From: Brachionus plicatilis
Taxonomy: Eukaryota > Rotifera > Eurotatoria > Ploima > Brachionidae
Length of the DNA stretch: 42,958 nucleotides
Reading direction: 5' to 3'
NCBI GenBank assembly: GCA_010279815.1
Contig: QEOQ01000214.1
Span: forward strand, 1,748,308-1,791,265
The stretch's first letter is position 1, and each line of letters opens with the position of its first letter. Shown here in pieces: positions 24,890-34,940 of this stretch. The notes under the pieces were generated by a model, which worked only from the letters and a program-made list of their open reading frames with translations, had not been told where the DNA came from and made no database searches. A program made the translations under genes and the position numbers.

Positions 24890-24902
24890 TGAAAAAGAAT
24901 TC

Positions 24903-25817
24903 TGGAAAATAAATTGCATGTTTAGCTCAAGAGATAAAGGAAAAGAATTAAAGACATGACTTCTAAAAATTTAATTACTTGTTTAGAAAAAAGCTCTTTT
25001 TTAATAGTATAATTAAGATGACAATTTTTTTACCTTTCAATATCTTGTCGAAACATTTAATCTAATTTTTAATTAAAAAAATCATGTTTTTGACAAGAGA
25101 AATCAATTTTTCGATTATCAATCTTTTGAAAAACTGCTTCGAAATGTATTTTAATTTTCAATTTAGTCGGTTATTCTCGGTAAGAATCAGTCACTTAAAC
25201 ATTAGAGCTTACTGAATTGAAATGTGCTTAATCGATTCAGAAAACACTAATCTATTCTCAAAAACCAAAAACAGTCAACTCAGCCATTAGCAATTTATTT
25301 TTTAAAAAGAATATTTCGAAATTATTTTTTTTGCCTACTTTGACACTAAATGAGGAATCCTTACCAAAAGACCACATGGGAACAAACAAATCTAAACATA
25401 AAATGATTAAAGAATCAATTTTGAAGCTTTTTAAAAACTAATTATAGTCGAATTTTGCTACAGAAAATAAATTTAACAAATATAATTAATACTAAATTTT
25501 TTTTAAAGTGCTGCAATTTTTTTTAGAATGTTTTAACTGAGTTAATTTCTGAGAGCTATTAGTTGAGGCATATTTACTCAAAGGCAAAATTTTAAAATCT
25601 GAAGCAAACACTTAATTAATGAATTAAGAGATTTCTCATTTTTCTTCTTTTTTTTTTAGCAAATATCTAATTAAAAGCCTACGGGCCAAATGAACCTATT
25701 TTAGAATAAAACTAATGCTTTCGAAAATTTTTTCGTCTAAAAAATTCCAAATTTTTTTCTAATAATCTACAATTAAATTATTAATAATTAATAAGCTAAA
25801 TAAGTGGAGCTTTTTAT
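24903..25817. other. intergenic, nothing firm
   Basis: AT-rich sequence with scattered splice-like signals in both orientations, for example CTCG|GTAAGAATC on the plus strand near 25180 and a T-rich acceptor at 25650-25660 followed by KYLIKSLRAK and a stop. None links into a convincing gene. Confidence 0.4.
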
Positions 25818-25826
25818 TAAATTGAC

Positions 25827-25917
25827 GGGGTTGTGAAGTTGGTTTCAATTCGATCTTTTCAATTCCAAAAAAATTAAATATCTTTTTACTAAAAGAGATT
25901 TTGAACTTCACAACCAC
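25827..25917. mobile_element. 91-bp MITE-like element with 14-bp TIRs and 9-bp TSD
   Basis: GGGGTTGTGAAGTT at the left end (25827-25840) is the reverse complement of AACTTCACAACCAC at the right end (25904-25917), with one mismatch. The element is bounded on both sides by the identical 9-mer TAAATTGAC (25818-25826 and 25918-25926). This is the layout of a DNA-transposon insertion with a 9-bp target-site duplication, a length typical of Mutator-like elements. The interior has no ORF, so it would be non-autonomous. No second copy was noticed in this window. Confidence 0.72.
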
Positions 25918-25926
25918 TAAATTGAC

Positions 25927-27048
25927 AAAAATATTTTACTTAAAAAATTTTGATGATTCATTTCAAAACAAAATCAAGAAAAAAATTTTGATTTACTTGA
26001 AAGTTAATGTCTGAATTGTTCGATTTTAAAATTGCTTGTTTTGAATTCGAATTCGGTATTATTAGCTTAAAAATACGATAGGAGATTTATTTTTATCTTA
26101 AAACATCTAAATATTTATTCTCGAACTAAATGACTTGTCTATTATTAAAAACATAAGATAATTTAATTAGAAAAAGAGTTAATTGTGAAATCATCAAGTA
26201 CATTGCAATATTTTTTTAATTTTAATAAAACAAGAAATGTCTTAATCAGTAATTACACTTGAAAAAAAAAATTGATCAAGATGAAATCTTAACTGGTGTT
26301 CTTGAATTTCAAAAAATATAAATTTAATAATTAACCATAATTGAATAAAATAAAAGCATTTTTTTTTTATTTAGAACATTTTTTAATTATTTTAATTTTT
26401 TGAAAATTTGATAAAAATTTAAGCAGCATCATAAAATTTAATTAAAGTATCTGTCTCTAATTAATTTATTAAGGTTTTTTAAATATTAGTTTAAAAAAAA
26501 TTTTTTCTAAAAATCTAATTGTCTGGATTTCGTAATCTTCCAAAAAAGAGAATAAATAAACAAACACAATAAACTGAAAATGAATTATTTTTAATTGTAA
26601 ATATAAGAATTAATTAAATATTTTTTTGCATGTTCTTCTTGAATACGAGAAATTTTTTTAAAATTTTTTATAAAATGATTTTTTTAATTCTGTATTTTTG
26701 TATTTAATTTTTTTTTCATCGCCGAATCTGGCTTTATTTTTGAGATATATATTTTTCATACACGATTATGGCTGTAAAAATGAATGATTTTTTATTAAGT
26801 TTAAATATTCAGTCTCTTGATTTGGAATTTTTCCTTAATAGTTTAATATTATTACTGATAATTTTAATCATTTCTTTAGGGAAAGAATGGAAAGAAAATT
26901 TATTAATAAAAAATCCAGATTGATAATTGAATAAAAACTTAATGAAATAAATCTTTATTAATTGAATTTAAACGTTGCTTTTAATCGAATTAAAACTAAG
27001 GATAAAATTCAAAAATAATTTATTAATAAACCATACTTTAAAAAATAA
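25927..27048. other. intergenic, 3' flank of GET3
   Basis: AT-rich with no coding signal. A minus-strand AATAAA (TTTATT at 27019-27024) lies 25 nt past the GET3 stop and is a good candidate poly(A) signal. Confidence 0.5.
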
Positions 27049-28293
27049 TTATTTATGATAGGGATCGATTAAATTTTGTGAAAAATTAATTATATTATCC
27101 ATGCCCCGTACCTCTTGCTCTAATAAAGGAAGCTTAGTTACATGAAAATCCTCATATAGTAAATCAATCTAAAAATCAATGTTTTAATTAGTGATATTAA
27201 TTAAATTTAGAAAAAAAAATACTTGATCTAAATATTTTTGCTGTAATCGAAATCTCGCTAGGCACAGCTTGCACGGCTCCTCATTCTTTGCCAGAAACAC
27301 AAGCTGATTTACAATAATATTGTTAGTATCAATGCTGTTCTTGGCCAATTCCTGGATTAGCCGCTCAGTTTCATACAGCGACAAAAACTCGGCAATACAC
27401 ACGCACACAAAAGTGGTCTGGCTCTAAAAATTAAAAATAATTTTAATTTTTTTTTAATAAAATTTTTTTTTTATTACTGGATCTTTAAATTGCTGATTGA
27501 CTTTTTTGATAATGACCATTGTTTCTTCTAACTTATTTGAGAGCATGTCGGCATTGATGTCCTGCATTCCGACCAAAGGCGCTATCTAAACATAAAAATT
27601 AGTTTAAGAAAAAATAATTTTAAAAAATTTTATTTTTATTCACTTGGGAAATAAAAGGACCAATTTGATTTTTTAAATTTAGAATTTTTTCTATTCCTTT
27701 TTCGACTGCTGACGGAAACGAAAGCAGCCTAAGAGTGTGCCCGGTCGGAGCTGTGTCAAAAACAACTACGGAAAAATTCATTTTTGACACTAATCTTTAG
27801 AAAAATTAAATTTTAAAAATATTTAAAAAATTTGGATAATTTACTTCATGACTTCTGAAAAGCTGACTGCCTCGTCTATGCCCGGAAAAGATCCGACCAT
27901 TTCTTGGAGCATTGCTTTGCCGGCGCTGATAAAATCTTCGCCCAAGTCATCTGGTAGTTCGCCAACTCCACCACTGGGATCTATTTCCATAGCGTACAAA
28001 TTGGTGAAACCATTGACTAAAGTTGGTTTTTTGGTAAATTTTTGGTTAAATGCATCCGAAATGTTATGTGCTGGATCAGTGCTTAGAATAAGCACACTTT
28101 CCCTTACCTTAGCCAATTGAACACCCAAACTGCAGCTGAAAAAAAAATAAACTAAAACAGGAAAGCATTTTCAATTTGACATGTACCTGCAAGTTGTTTT
28201 TCCAACTCCACCTTTACCACCAACAAAAATCCATTTTAATGATGTTTTTTCTATTATATTTTTCAACGTAGGCTCGAAAGATGTTTCAGACAT
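27049..28293 (-). CDS. ASNA1: GET3/ASNA1 tail-anchored protein targeting ATPase
   Basis: Exons are 28293-28187, 28135-27845, 27794-27644, 27585-27478, 27423-27223 and 27168-27049. They give 326 codons (325 aa; human 348, the difference mostly a shorter N-terminus). Introns are 50-58 nt. The deviant P-loop [10 protein letters not shown] is at residues 25-34, switch I STDPAHN at 54-60, switch [11 protein letters not shown] at 145-153, and the zinc CxxC pair CKLC at 270-273, which holds the homodimer together. The C-terminus reads [20 protein letters not shown], close to other animal GET3. The cytosolic dimer takes tail-anchored membrane proteins and delivers them to the WRB/CAML (GET1/2) receptor at the ER. 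All catalytic and metal residues are intact, so it should be functional. The hydrophobic client-binding segment ([20 protein letters not shown]) is short but comparable to the human one. Confidence 0.97.
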
Positions 28294-28463
28294 TCCAAAT
28301 TAGCAAGAAATTTTTTTTTTTTTTATTTCAAAATAATAAAAATGATAATTTTTTTATATGACGAATATATGAATTTTTATAATTTTTTTTATTTATGCTT
28401 TATAAAGTCAAAAAAAAGTGTCTGATTGAATTAAATGTTTTAGAATGCCAACCATGTATTTTT

Positions 28464-28628
28464 TCATCCGGGCTTGGGACCGGCAAGCGGCATATTTATG
28501 GTGGTGCCTTGTCTTAAGAAGCACATGAGACATTCATCATAATCAACGCCACTCATCCGGACACTTTTAGTTTTGCTGCTAACTTGGCAACTATTTAGAC
28601 TAGCTTGGAAACAAAAACAAAGCGACAT
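28464..28628 (-). CDS. small Cys-rich ORF, 54 aa, candidate new gene
   Basis: The frame begins ATG at 28628-28626 in context GAAAATGT, has an in-frame stop not far upstream, and ends TGA at 28466-28464. It reads MSLCFCFQASLNSCQ, then VRMSGVDYDECLMCF and ends LPLAGPKPG-like (NMPLAGPKPG). Six Cys fall in 36 residues, with two CxC/CxxC-type pairs. Base composition is far less AT-biased than the flanks and resembles the confirmed exons. It lies about 170 bp upstream of the GET3 start on the same strand, so it could be an independent small gene, an upstream ORF on a longer GET3 transcript, or one exon of something larger. I do not recognise the family. Confidence 0.4.
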   Translation of the reverse strand: MSLCFCFQASLNSCQVSSKTKSVRMSGVDYDECLMCFLRQGTTINMPLAGPKPG

Positions 28629-29543
28629 TTTCAATTTAAAAGAGAATGGTCTTTAATTTGGTGCTTCCAAATTTTGCAAATAATTTTAAATAATTTAACT
28701 TGATTAAATGCTTAACAAAACTAAATTAATTATTTTCTAAACATTTATGGAATTTTGCGTGAATAAATAAATTTAAAATTGAATTCAATTTTAATAATCC
28801 TTAGCTAGAAGAACAAGTCAATTTGATTTTTTATAATTTAATACAATGAGAAGTAATCGTGGCAAAAAATTTTTTTTGAGTTGAAAAAAATTTAAAAGAA
28901 TAAATAAAAAACTTTTAAATTTATCTTGAATTGTTCATTTTTATTTTTGATTAGGCTGAAAGACTGAAAATGAATTTTCTTTTACACATTTGAAATATGT
29001 TTAAATTTTTAGACAAATTTTGTTTGAGTTTCCCAGATAAAAAGCATTTATTTTTGCTTTTCTTAAGTATTTGTTAAGGTTTCACTTTACTCCTCGCCCA
29101 AGGTAAAGGGGTTGACAAAAAAATCAGTATTTAATTTAAATATTTGCAAATAACATGCTATTTTTATATATAATATTAATTTATTTTTATACTGAAATAA
29201 TTTGAAACCGCTAATTAAGTTTTTTTAATGTAAAATCAAAGCAAAAGTGTCAATTTTTTCTTTTAATTTCTTTAATTAAAAATGACAACGTTTAATAGAA
29301 ACATTTCATAACCATAGATTAAAAATTTAGATTGATTGATGTTTTTGATGTGACATGAAATCCATTACCCGACACGACGTTCAAAATAGCAAGTCAAGAA
29401 AATCAGACATTAAGATTATTTCACAGAATACATAGTTTTTCAATTATGAGTTGACTAATCATTAGAAAAAGAAAGTAAAATAAAAATTTTGAGTTACTAA
29501 AAAAGTTTTTAAATTTTTTTTTTTTAAATCAAAAAAATAACTA
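28629..29543. other. intergenic, no gene seen
   Basis: AT-rich spacer between the small ORF and the first inverted-repeat element. A slightly richer patch near 29085-29115 (CTCCTCGCCCAAGG) has no open frame of note. Confidence 0.5.
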
Positions 29544-29986
29544 ATTTTATTGTCAATTTGAAGTCTGTGATCAATTTTTGATGCTCAAAATGATCTGGGA
29601 TTCCATCCCAAACTACATTTTAAATAAATAAATAAAATGATCAAATCAAACTAAACTAGTAAATAAATTGTTATTTCTTAATAGAAATAATGCAGATATA
29701 CATTTTTGGATTAAACATAATATGTTAAATAAAAAAATGAACTCTGCAATATCAAAATGCAGAACGCAGAGTGCACACCATCCAAATGATGCTATTTTAA
29801 CTGGATAATTTTTTGCAGACTTTTGCAGATTTGCAGATTTTACCTTTAGATTTAACAAAGTATGCTAAAACCAAAAAATTTACCACTAATTCTATTAAAA
29901 AATTATAATTTATTTTATAGTTTTAGTTTGATTTGATAATTTTGAGCATCGAAAATGATCATAAACTTCAACTTGTCATTTTATTA
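29544..29986. mobile_element. non-autonomous inverted-repeat element (~440 bp)
   Basis: The left arm (about 29544-29660) and right arm (about 29918-29986) are imperfect reverse complements. Shared blocks include TTTTGAGCATC, GATCA, ACTTCAA and AGTTTGATTTGAT in mirror order. The left arm is interrupted by a 47-bp insertion absent from the right arm and from the related copy at 12518-12600. The interior has no meaningful ORF; the 70-codon minus-strand ORF there is low complexity. The element ends and target duplication are not clear because the flanks are A/T runs. Confidence 0.6.
29596..29633 (+). mobile_element. short retroposon 3'-tail insertion with 9-bp TSD
   Basis: AAAATGATC occurs at 29587-29595 and again at 29634-29642. 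Between them lie 38 bp: a short hairpin TGGGAT-TCC-ATCCCA, then CTAC and an (AAAT)n tail. The related copy near 12535-12545 has a single AAAATGATC, so it serves as the empty site. Tail plus target duplication fit a severely 5'-truncated LINE or SINE insertion. The parent family is unknown. Confidence 0.6.
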
Positions 29987-30485
29987 TTAAAAAATTTGAA
30001 TTTTTTAAAATTGATTTTTTTCAGTTTTTTTAAAAACAAAAACTTCAAGAAAACAAAGTTTTTGAAAAAATAAATTAACCTTACATTTCCGTACCTACTT
30101 CGAAAATTTATTTCACTTAACAGTTCGAGAAATTAACTTTTCACATCATATTATCTGAAATTCAATATAATAATCTGGTATGAGTTAAGATCATTTTTTA
30201 GCCTTTTCCTCATATCAGCTGATATCAGCTAATATTAGTAATCAATTTTTTTAATTTACTTTTAAATTTAGATTAAAAAAACTGATGATTTTATATTCAG
30301 TGTATTATATTTATATCTTATTTATTTTGAGTTATTATGGTATTTATGCAACCTAAAATGCATATTATATTAAATGGGTTTTTTGGACCCTTTCAGTACT
30401 TAACGTTAAATTCAAATTCCCTAGTTTACTTTTAATCATGACTTTTAACCAACTATTTTATATTGTAAACGTAAAATTTAATGTA
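29987..30485. other. intergenic between two inverted-repeat elements
   Basis: AT-rich sequence with a small repeated TATCAGCTGATATCAGCT palindrome near 30215-30230. No coding signal. Confidence 0.4.
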
Positions 30486-32122
30486 CCTCCAACAAATTAC
30501 CACTTGGATTCTTTTGCATCCCAGTATTCAGACGGTTTTGTCGACAGTTCTAAATATTGAATGTAGAAATGTGATCTTTCTAACTTTGCTTTAAAAAATA
30601 AATTTCACATTTTAAAATTTTTTATTTGAAGTTTAAAACATACAAAATGAAAAAATAGATAAAAAACTTTATTTATAAATTACTGGAGATAATGATAAAG
30701 GAAAGAAAAAAGCTTCATTTTTTGACATATAAAGTTAAATGAAAAGAATTTAATTTTTTTTTCATACATTTAAAATGAACACTAATTCACAAACACAAAA
30801 AAGCTTACAATTTTCGCTTTGGAAAATCAAAGAAGAGATGAACAAAAAAAATCTTATCATTATATGTTATCTTGAATTGATCTCTTATTTAACCTGGATG
30901 ATTTATCGAAGCTAGTGGCACATTCAATGAGACAATTTGAAATTTCAGCTTTATTCCAGTCTTAAAACTTTATTCAAAAATGGTGCAAAACAAATTTAAC
31001 ATACCAGGAAAAGAATGTTGGTTTTTTAATCCAATGGTTATTTACGTGAGACTACGGTTTATTTAATTTTGCAAATTCAAGTTAATGATCAAATATATTT
31101 AAATAATATATAAATATATTTATTCAATTTTTTAATAAAACATGACTAAACTTTATTAAAGATAATTTTTTTAATCTTTAATTTGTTAGAAAATTATATG
31201 AATCTTTAACTGAAGTAAAAAAAAAGTCTTAATCAATATTTTAAAATTTTGCAATACAAAATATAACTTTGTTTCGCCCGTAATATACTTAATTAATATT
31301 AAAATATCAGTTAAAGCCATAATTTGAATACCTTAATATCGATTTTAAATTTTTCCTTAAAATTTTCAAATAAATATTTTCAATTAAAGATCATATAGGA
31401 AAAAAAATATTTGTTTTTTTTTTATTTAAAATAATAAACATCTTATGTTTAATTTAAAAAAAAAATTTAAAAAAAAGCTATTTTTGTCATTTTTATTTAG
31501 ATTTTAATCAATTAAGTTTTGGTCAGTTGATTATGATCATGAACTTTAATATGCCATCTAATTTTTATTTTCAATCTAAGTAACCAAGTCTGAAAATTAA
31601 AAAAAAAATTTCTTATAATTCAGAAGCAATCAGCTTTTTGGAAACAGCAGCAAATTGCTGATAATCTTTTTGTATTTTTTCCTTTTTTTTCCTATTCAAA
31701 AATTTGTTGAATTCCTGAAAAAAAATTGATTATTTATTTTTGGATATTTTGATGTCTTGCAATTAGCCATTGTTTAGTCTTCTTTAAATTGGTGTTGAAG
31801 ATTTAAAAGATTTAAATAATTAAATCAAAAAGTTTCCTTTTTTAAATATCATTTAGTCATTTGACTATATTTTTTAATCTCATTTTTGGTTTTCCAAAGC
31901 GAAAATTTTGGGTTGCTTTGTGTAGTGTTCATTTCAAGTGAATGGAAAAAAAATCAAATTTATTTTTCATTTAACTTTGATATGTAAAAAATTAGGCTTT
32001 TTTCTTTCCTTTATCATTATCTCCTGTAATTTATAACTAAAGTTTTTTTTTTTCTTTTTTCATTTTGTATGTTTTAAACTTTAAATAAAAAATTTTAAAA
32101 TATGAAATTTTTTTGTTGGAGG
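30486..32122. mobile_element. 1.6-kb foldback/Tc1-mariner-like element with long TIRs
   Basis: CCTCCAACAAA at 30486-30496 is mirrored by TTTGTTGGAGG at 32112-32122, and both outer ends abut TA (30484-30485 and 32123-32124), the target duplication of Tc1/mariner elements. Behind the tips the arms continue as imperfect inverted repeats of over 200 bp: about 30598-30840 against 31878-32110, sharing AAACATACAAAATGAAAAAA, GAGATAATGATAAAGGAAAG and TTTTCGCTTTGGAAAA. The left arm carries about 100 bp (30497-30600) that the right lacks. The ~1-kb centre has no ORF, so the copy is non-autonomous or decayed. Confidence 0.75.
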
Positions 32123-33121
32123 TATCATCTGTGAAAATTGGTTTCATCACTTAAAAATTTTAAAAAAGAAAATATCAATTTGCAAATTTGATTTCCTCAC
32201 TAGATAAAAAATGAAAGTACCAAATTGACACCAGCTACCAGATGGTTGAACAAGCTGGTCTAGTTCAAGAATAAGAATGAACAGGAAAAGAAAGAGAGCC
32301 ACTTTAAAACAAAAACTAAAAATTGTTTTGAGGTGGTGTTTTCTTAACAAATTTTAAAACAAAAGATTAAGATGCAAACAAAAAGTTGGTGTTTGAAACT
32401 AGATCCGCATTTTACATCAAAATTTGCATCGTCAATTATGAATACAAGATTTAAATTTTATTTTTTTTTAACAAAATCGTTTGAGAGACTTTGAAACGAT
32501 ACTCGCTTTTTTCTTACTTTTAAATTTTCATTTTAAGCTTTGAATTTTATTTCTCTTTAAACAAAACCCCAAGCTTTTCTTGTTAGTATAAATTGAACTG
32601 ATAGAAAAAGCTTTTCTTCTAAAATTTTCAACTCACTCTCAACGAACAAGAAAAATGACGCCACTCTGGCAACAAACACAAAGGTATTCAAATTCACCAT
32701 ACAAAAGTGCAAGTGCCACTGCGCCAATTTAAGCCAAGTGAAATCAAGATTTTTTTGCTCAAAATTTTATTTAAAAAATTTCAAAAGCCAACACTTTATT
32801 ACAGTAATGCCAATTTTCGCAGGCTACAATTGTAGAAAGAAAAAAAAAATTTCTTTTATTTTTGTTGTTCAACATTTCAAAGATTGTCTAAAACAAAGAG
32901 TCTTTAAAAAATATTTGTAGAGAAAATAGTACAATATCAAAAACTTGATACAAGTTCATCTAAATTTTCTTTTTTTTGTTCCAAAAAAATGTGAATGCTA
33001 AACGCATTTTTCTAGCAGATCAAAAAGTTTCCCAAGGGAACCAAAAATAATAAAAACAATTTTTTCTAATTTTGAGCTCAAATATTGAGCAAAACAAAAA
33101 CGTGAAGCAACAGGGCTCTCC
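32123..33121. other. intergenic with a less AT-biased island at 32560-32740
   Basis: The island encodes a 25-codon plus-strand ORF (32655-32732, MTPLWQQTQRYSNSP...) and a 47-codon minus-strand ORF (32700-32557, MVNLNTFVFVARVASFF...). Only one, or neither, can be real. A TATAAAT sits about 70 bp before the plus-strand ATG. The rest is A/T-rich 3' flank of the kinase-like gene. Confidence 0.4.
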
Positions 33122-34940
33122 TCACGGCCACATTGTCTTTCTTCCGTTCAATTGCTGAATTTGCTGCTTGATCAACTGATAGCTCTACGGCAACACAAAT
33201 TAGAATACCGAGGACACAAACTAGTTCTCAAATTTACTTTATCTATTCCTTTGGTCAGGTCATAGTCCGGCGCGGTCAGCTTGTAGAACATTTTCAGCAA
33301 TTTGTGGATGGTAAAGTTGTTGGGCTGCTTGTCCATGTCAAAGCGCCGGAACAGCTCGTAGATGTACACCTCTTCATCGTCGCTCTCCTCAAAGTGCAAT
33401 CGGTCGCACTCAATCCGGTCCACAAAGCGCCACGACGCCACCATCAAAATAATCTAAATAAAACAAAGTTTATGCCACTGTACTCTACCACCAAAGGTGC
33501 ACCCACTTGACCAAACTTGTAGAACTCGTCGCGAAGCTTGCTCTCAAAATTGTCCACGTCGTTCATTTCCACCGAGTGCACAAAGTCAAATATTTTGGCT
33601 GACACTTGGTTGTTGCCCCTGGTCTCAATCAAAATAGTGTCACTTTTTTTTTTTCAAAATATTAAAATAAATTTTTTTTAATTTTAAAATAAATTTTTTT
33701 AGATTTTAGAATAATTTTTTTTTAGATTTTAAAAAAATCACGTCTTACGGGCTTAGATTTGAGTGTATGAGAGGATTTTTTTTGCTCTCGGTCCTCGAGT
33801 GCAGAAACGAGAGACCGCATGAAATGTCCCGCAGTATTTCCAATTGTTGTAAAGTATTGAACTAGAATAAGAGTTGAGTGTTAATCTCTCTTTTGTTTTT
33901 TTTTTCTCAAATAGCTTTACTTGGTTGGGCTGAGCGTGGTGGCAAATTTGGGCATAGTCCCGCAGCAACTGGGTCTCAACGGGCTCGTAGCTGTACAGCA
34001 AAAAGTATTCTCCACTTGTTCCACACTTCAGTATGCACTCGCCAGTGTACAAATTCAGATGCCGGTTTCTTTTTATTAATTTTTAAATTAGTGCCAGCAA
34101 AAATTTATTTCCAAATGGTACCTGATCATTTTGAGTTCTTTGATGAAGGATATGGCCTTGGAAAAAATTGGAAAAATTTTTTGAAAATTTTATTAAAAAG
34201 TTATGAAAATTTTTTTCTTATTTTTTCTATTTACTTCTGAAAATTGCCGCTTGCGGAATGTAAGCTTGCGTTCATCTATGTAGCTGAGCTGGAAGCAGCC
34301 AAACAGCTTGGTTTTGTCGGCGCGCTTCGGCGATGCCACATTCACCGAATGGGACTCGGTGCTTTTTTCATGTATCACTGGCAAAATTTCCTCGAACAGT
34401 GCAAGTGTATTCTTGGTAGATGTGTAGTAGTCACCGGGCAGCTGATGAGACCGGCTTGACTCCAGCACACTGTTGAAATTGACCAAATTTTTGCTAGTGT
34501 CCAAATTCGGTCTGGCACCAACATCGGCTGGATCTGGCAATTAAAATAAATTATTGACTAAAATGGCTGGTTGTTTGGTTACATTTTTGGCCGAGCCAGT
34601 CGGATATGTCGCACAGGCCGCACTCGGACAGGCACTCGTGCAGTACTCTCAATGGAACGCAATGGTTGCGCAGCACCTCCATTATGGTCTGGGCCGCCAT
34701 TGCCACAGGCAATGACTGAACATAACTCCGCTTGCTGAAGTTGAAGTACTCAGCAAAGTAGTCCACTTGATGAAATTTATTAAATTTAATAATTAAAAGT
34801 TAAATTAATGGCGGATTACTCATTTTTTCTATGTCCGATGAGCATACTATGCTGAACTTTTCGACCAGGTAGTAGTAGTCCAGACCGGGCAGTTCGGCCA
34901 AAGATTTTGGATTCAAATTTATTTCATTATTTTTGTTCAT
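33122..34940 (-). CDS. IRAK/Pelle-like protein: death domain plus degenerate kinase domain
   Basis: Nine exons: 34940-34820, 34765-34583, 34533-34235, 34156-34122, 34068-33921, 33861-33749, 33642-33507, 33453-33238 and 33184-33122. They give 438 codons (437 aa; IRAK4 is 460). Introns are 49-106 nt. Residues ~12-102 look like a death domain, with the closing helices VLRNHCVPLRVLHECL and CGLCDISDWL. A Ser/Asn-rich linker follows, then a kinase fold: KLFGCFQLSYI, the alpha-C helix FIKELKMIRNRHLNLYTGEC, and the hinge YFLLYSYEP. Next come GLSFLHSR and HSNLSPDTILI in the HRDLKxxN position, KIFDFV for DFG, and EFYKFGQIILMVAS matching DVYSFGVVLLEL. The catalytic Asp is Asn297, the following Lys is Ser299, the metal-binding Asn is Thr302, and DFG Gly is Val321. 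No clear VAIK Lys or APE is seen. In Toll/IL-1 signalling such proteins join the MyD88 assembly; this one is predicted to act as a scaffold or regulator, not an active kinase. Other death-domain kinase families are possible but domain order favours IRAK. Confidence 0.8.

Noticed and set aside
27848..28120. 90-codon plus-strand ORF
   Set aside because: Antisense of GET3 exon 2.
32147..32350. 67-codon minus-strand ORF next to the 1.6-kb element
   Set aside because: Hydrophobic, T-rich translation with no homology; probably chance.
33878..34240. 120-codon plus-strand ORF
   Set aside because: Antisense across exons and introns of the IRAK-like gene; low-complexity ends and no recognisable domain.
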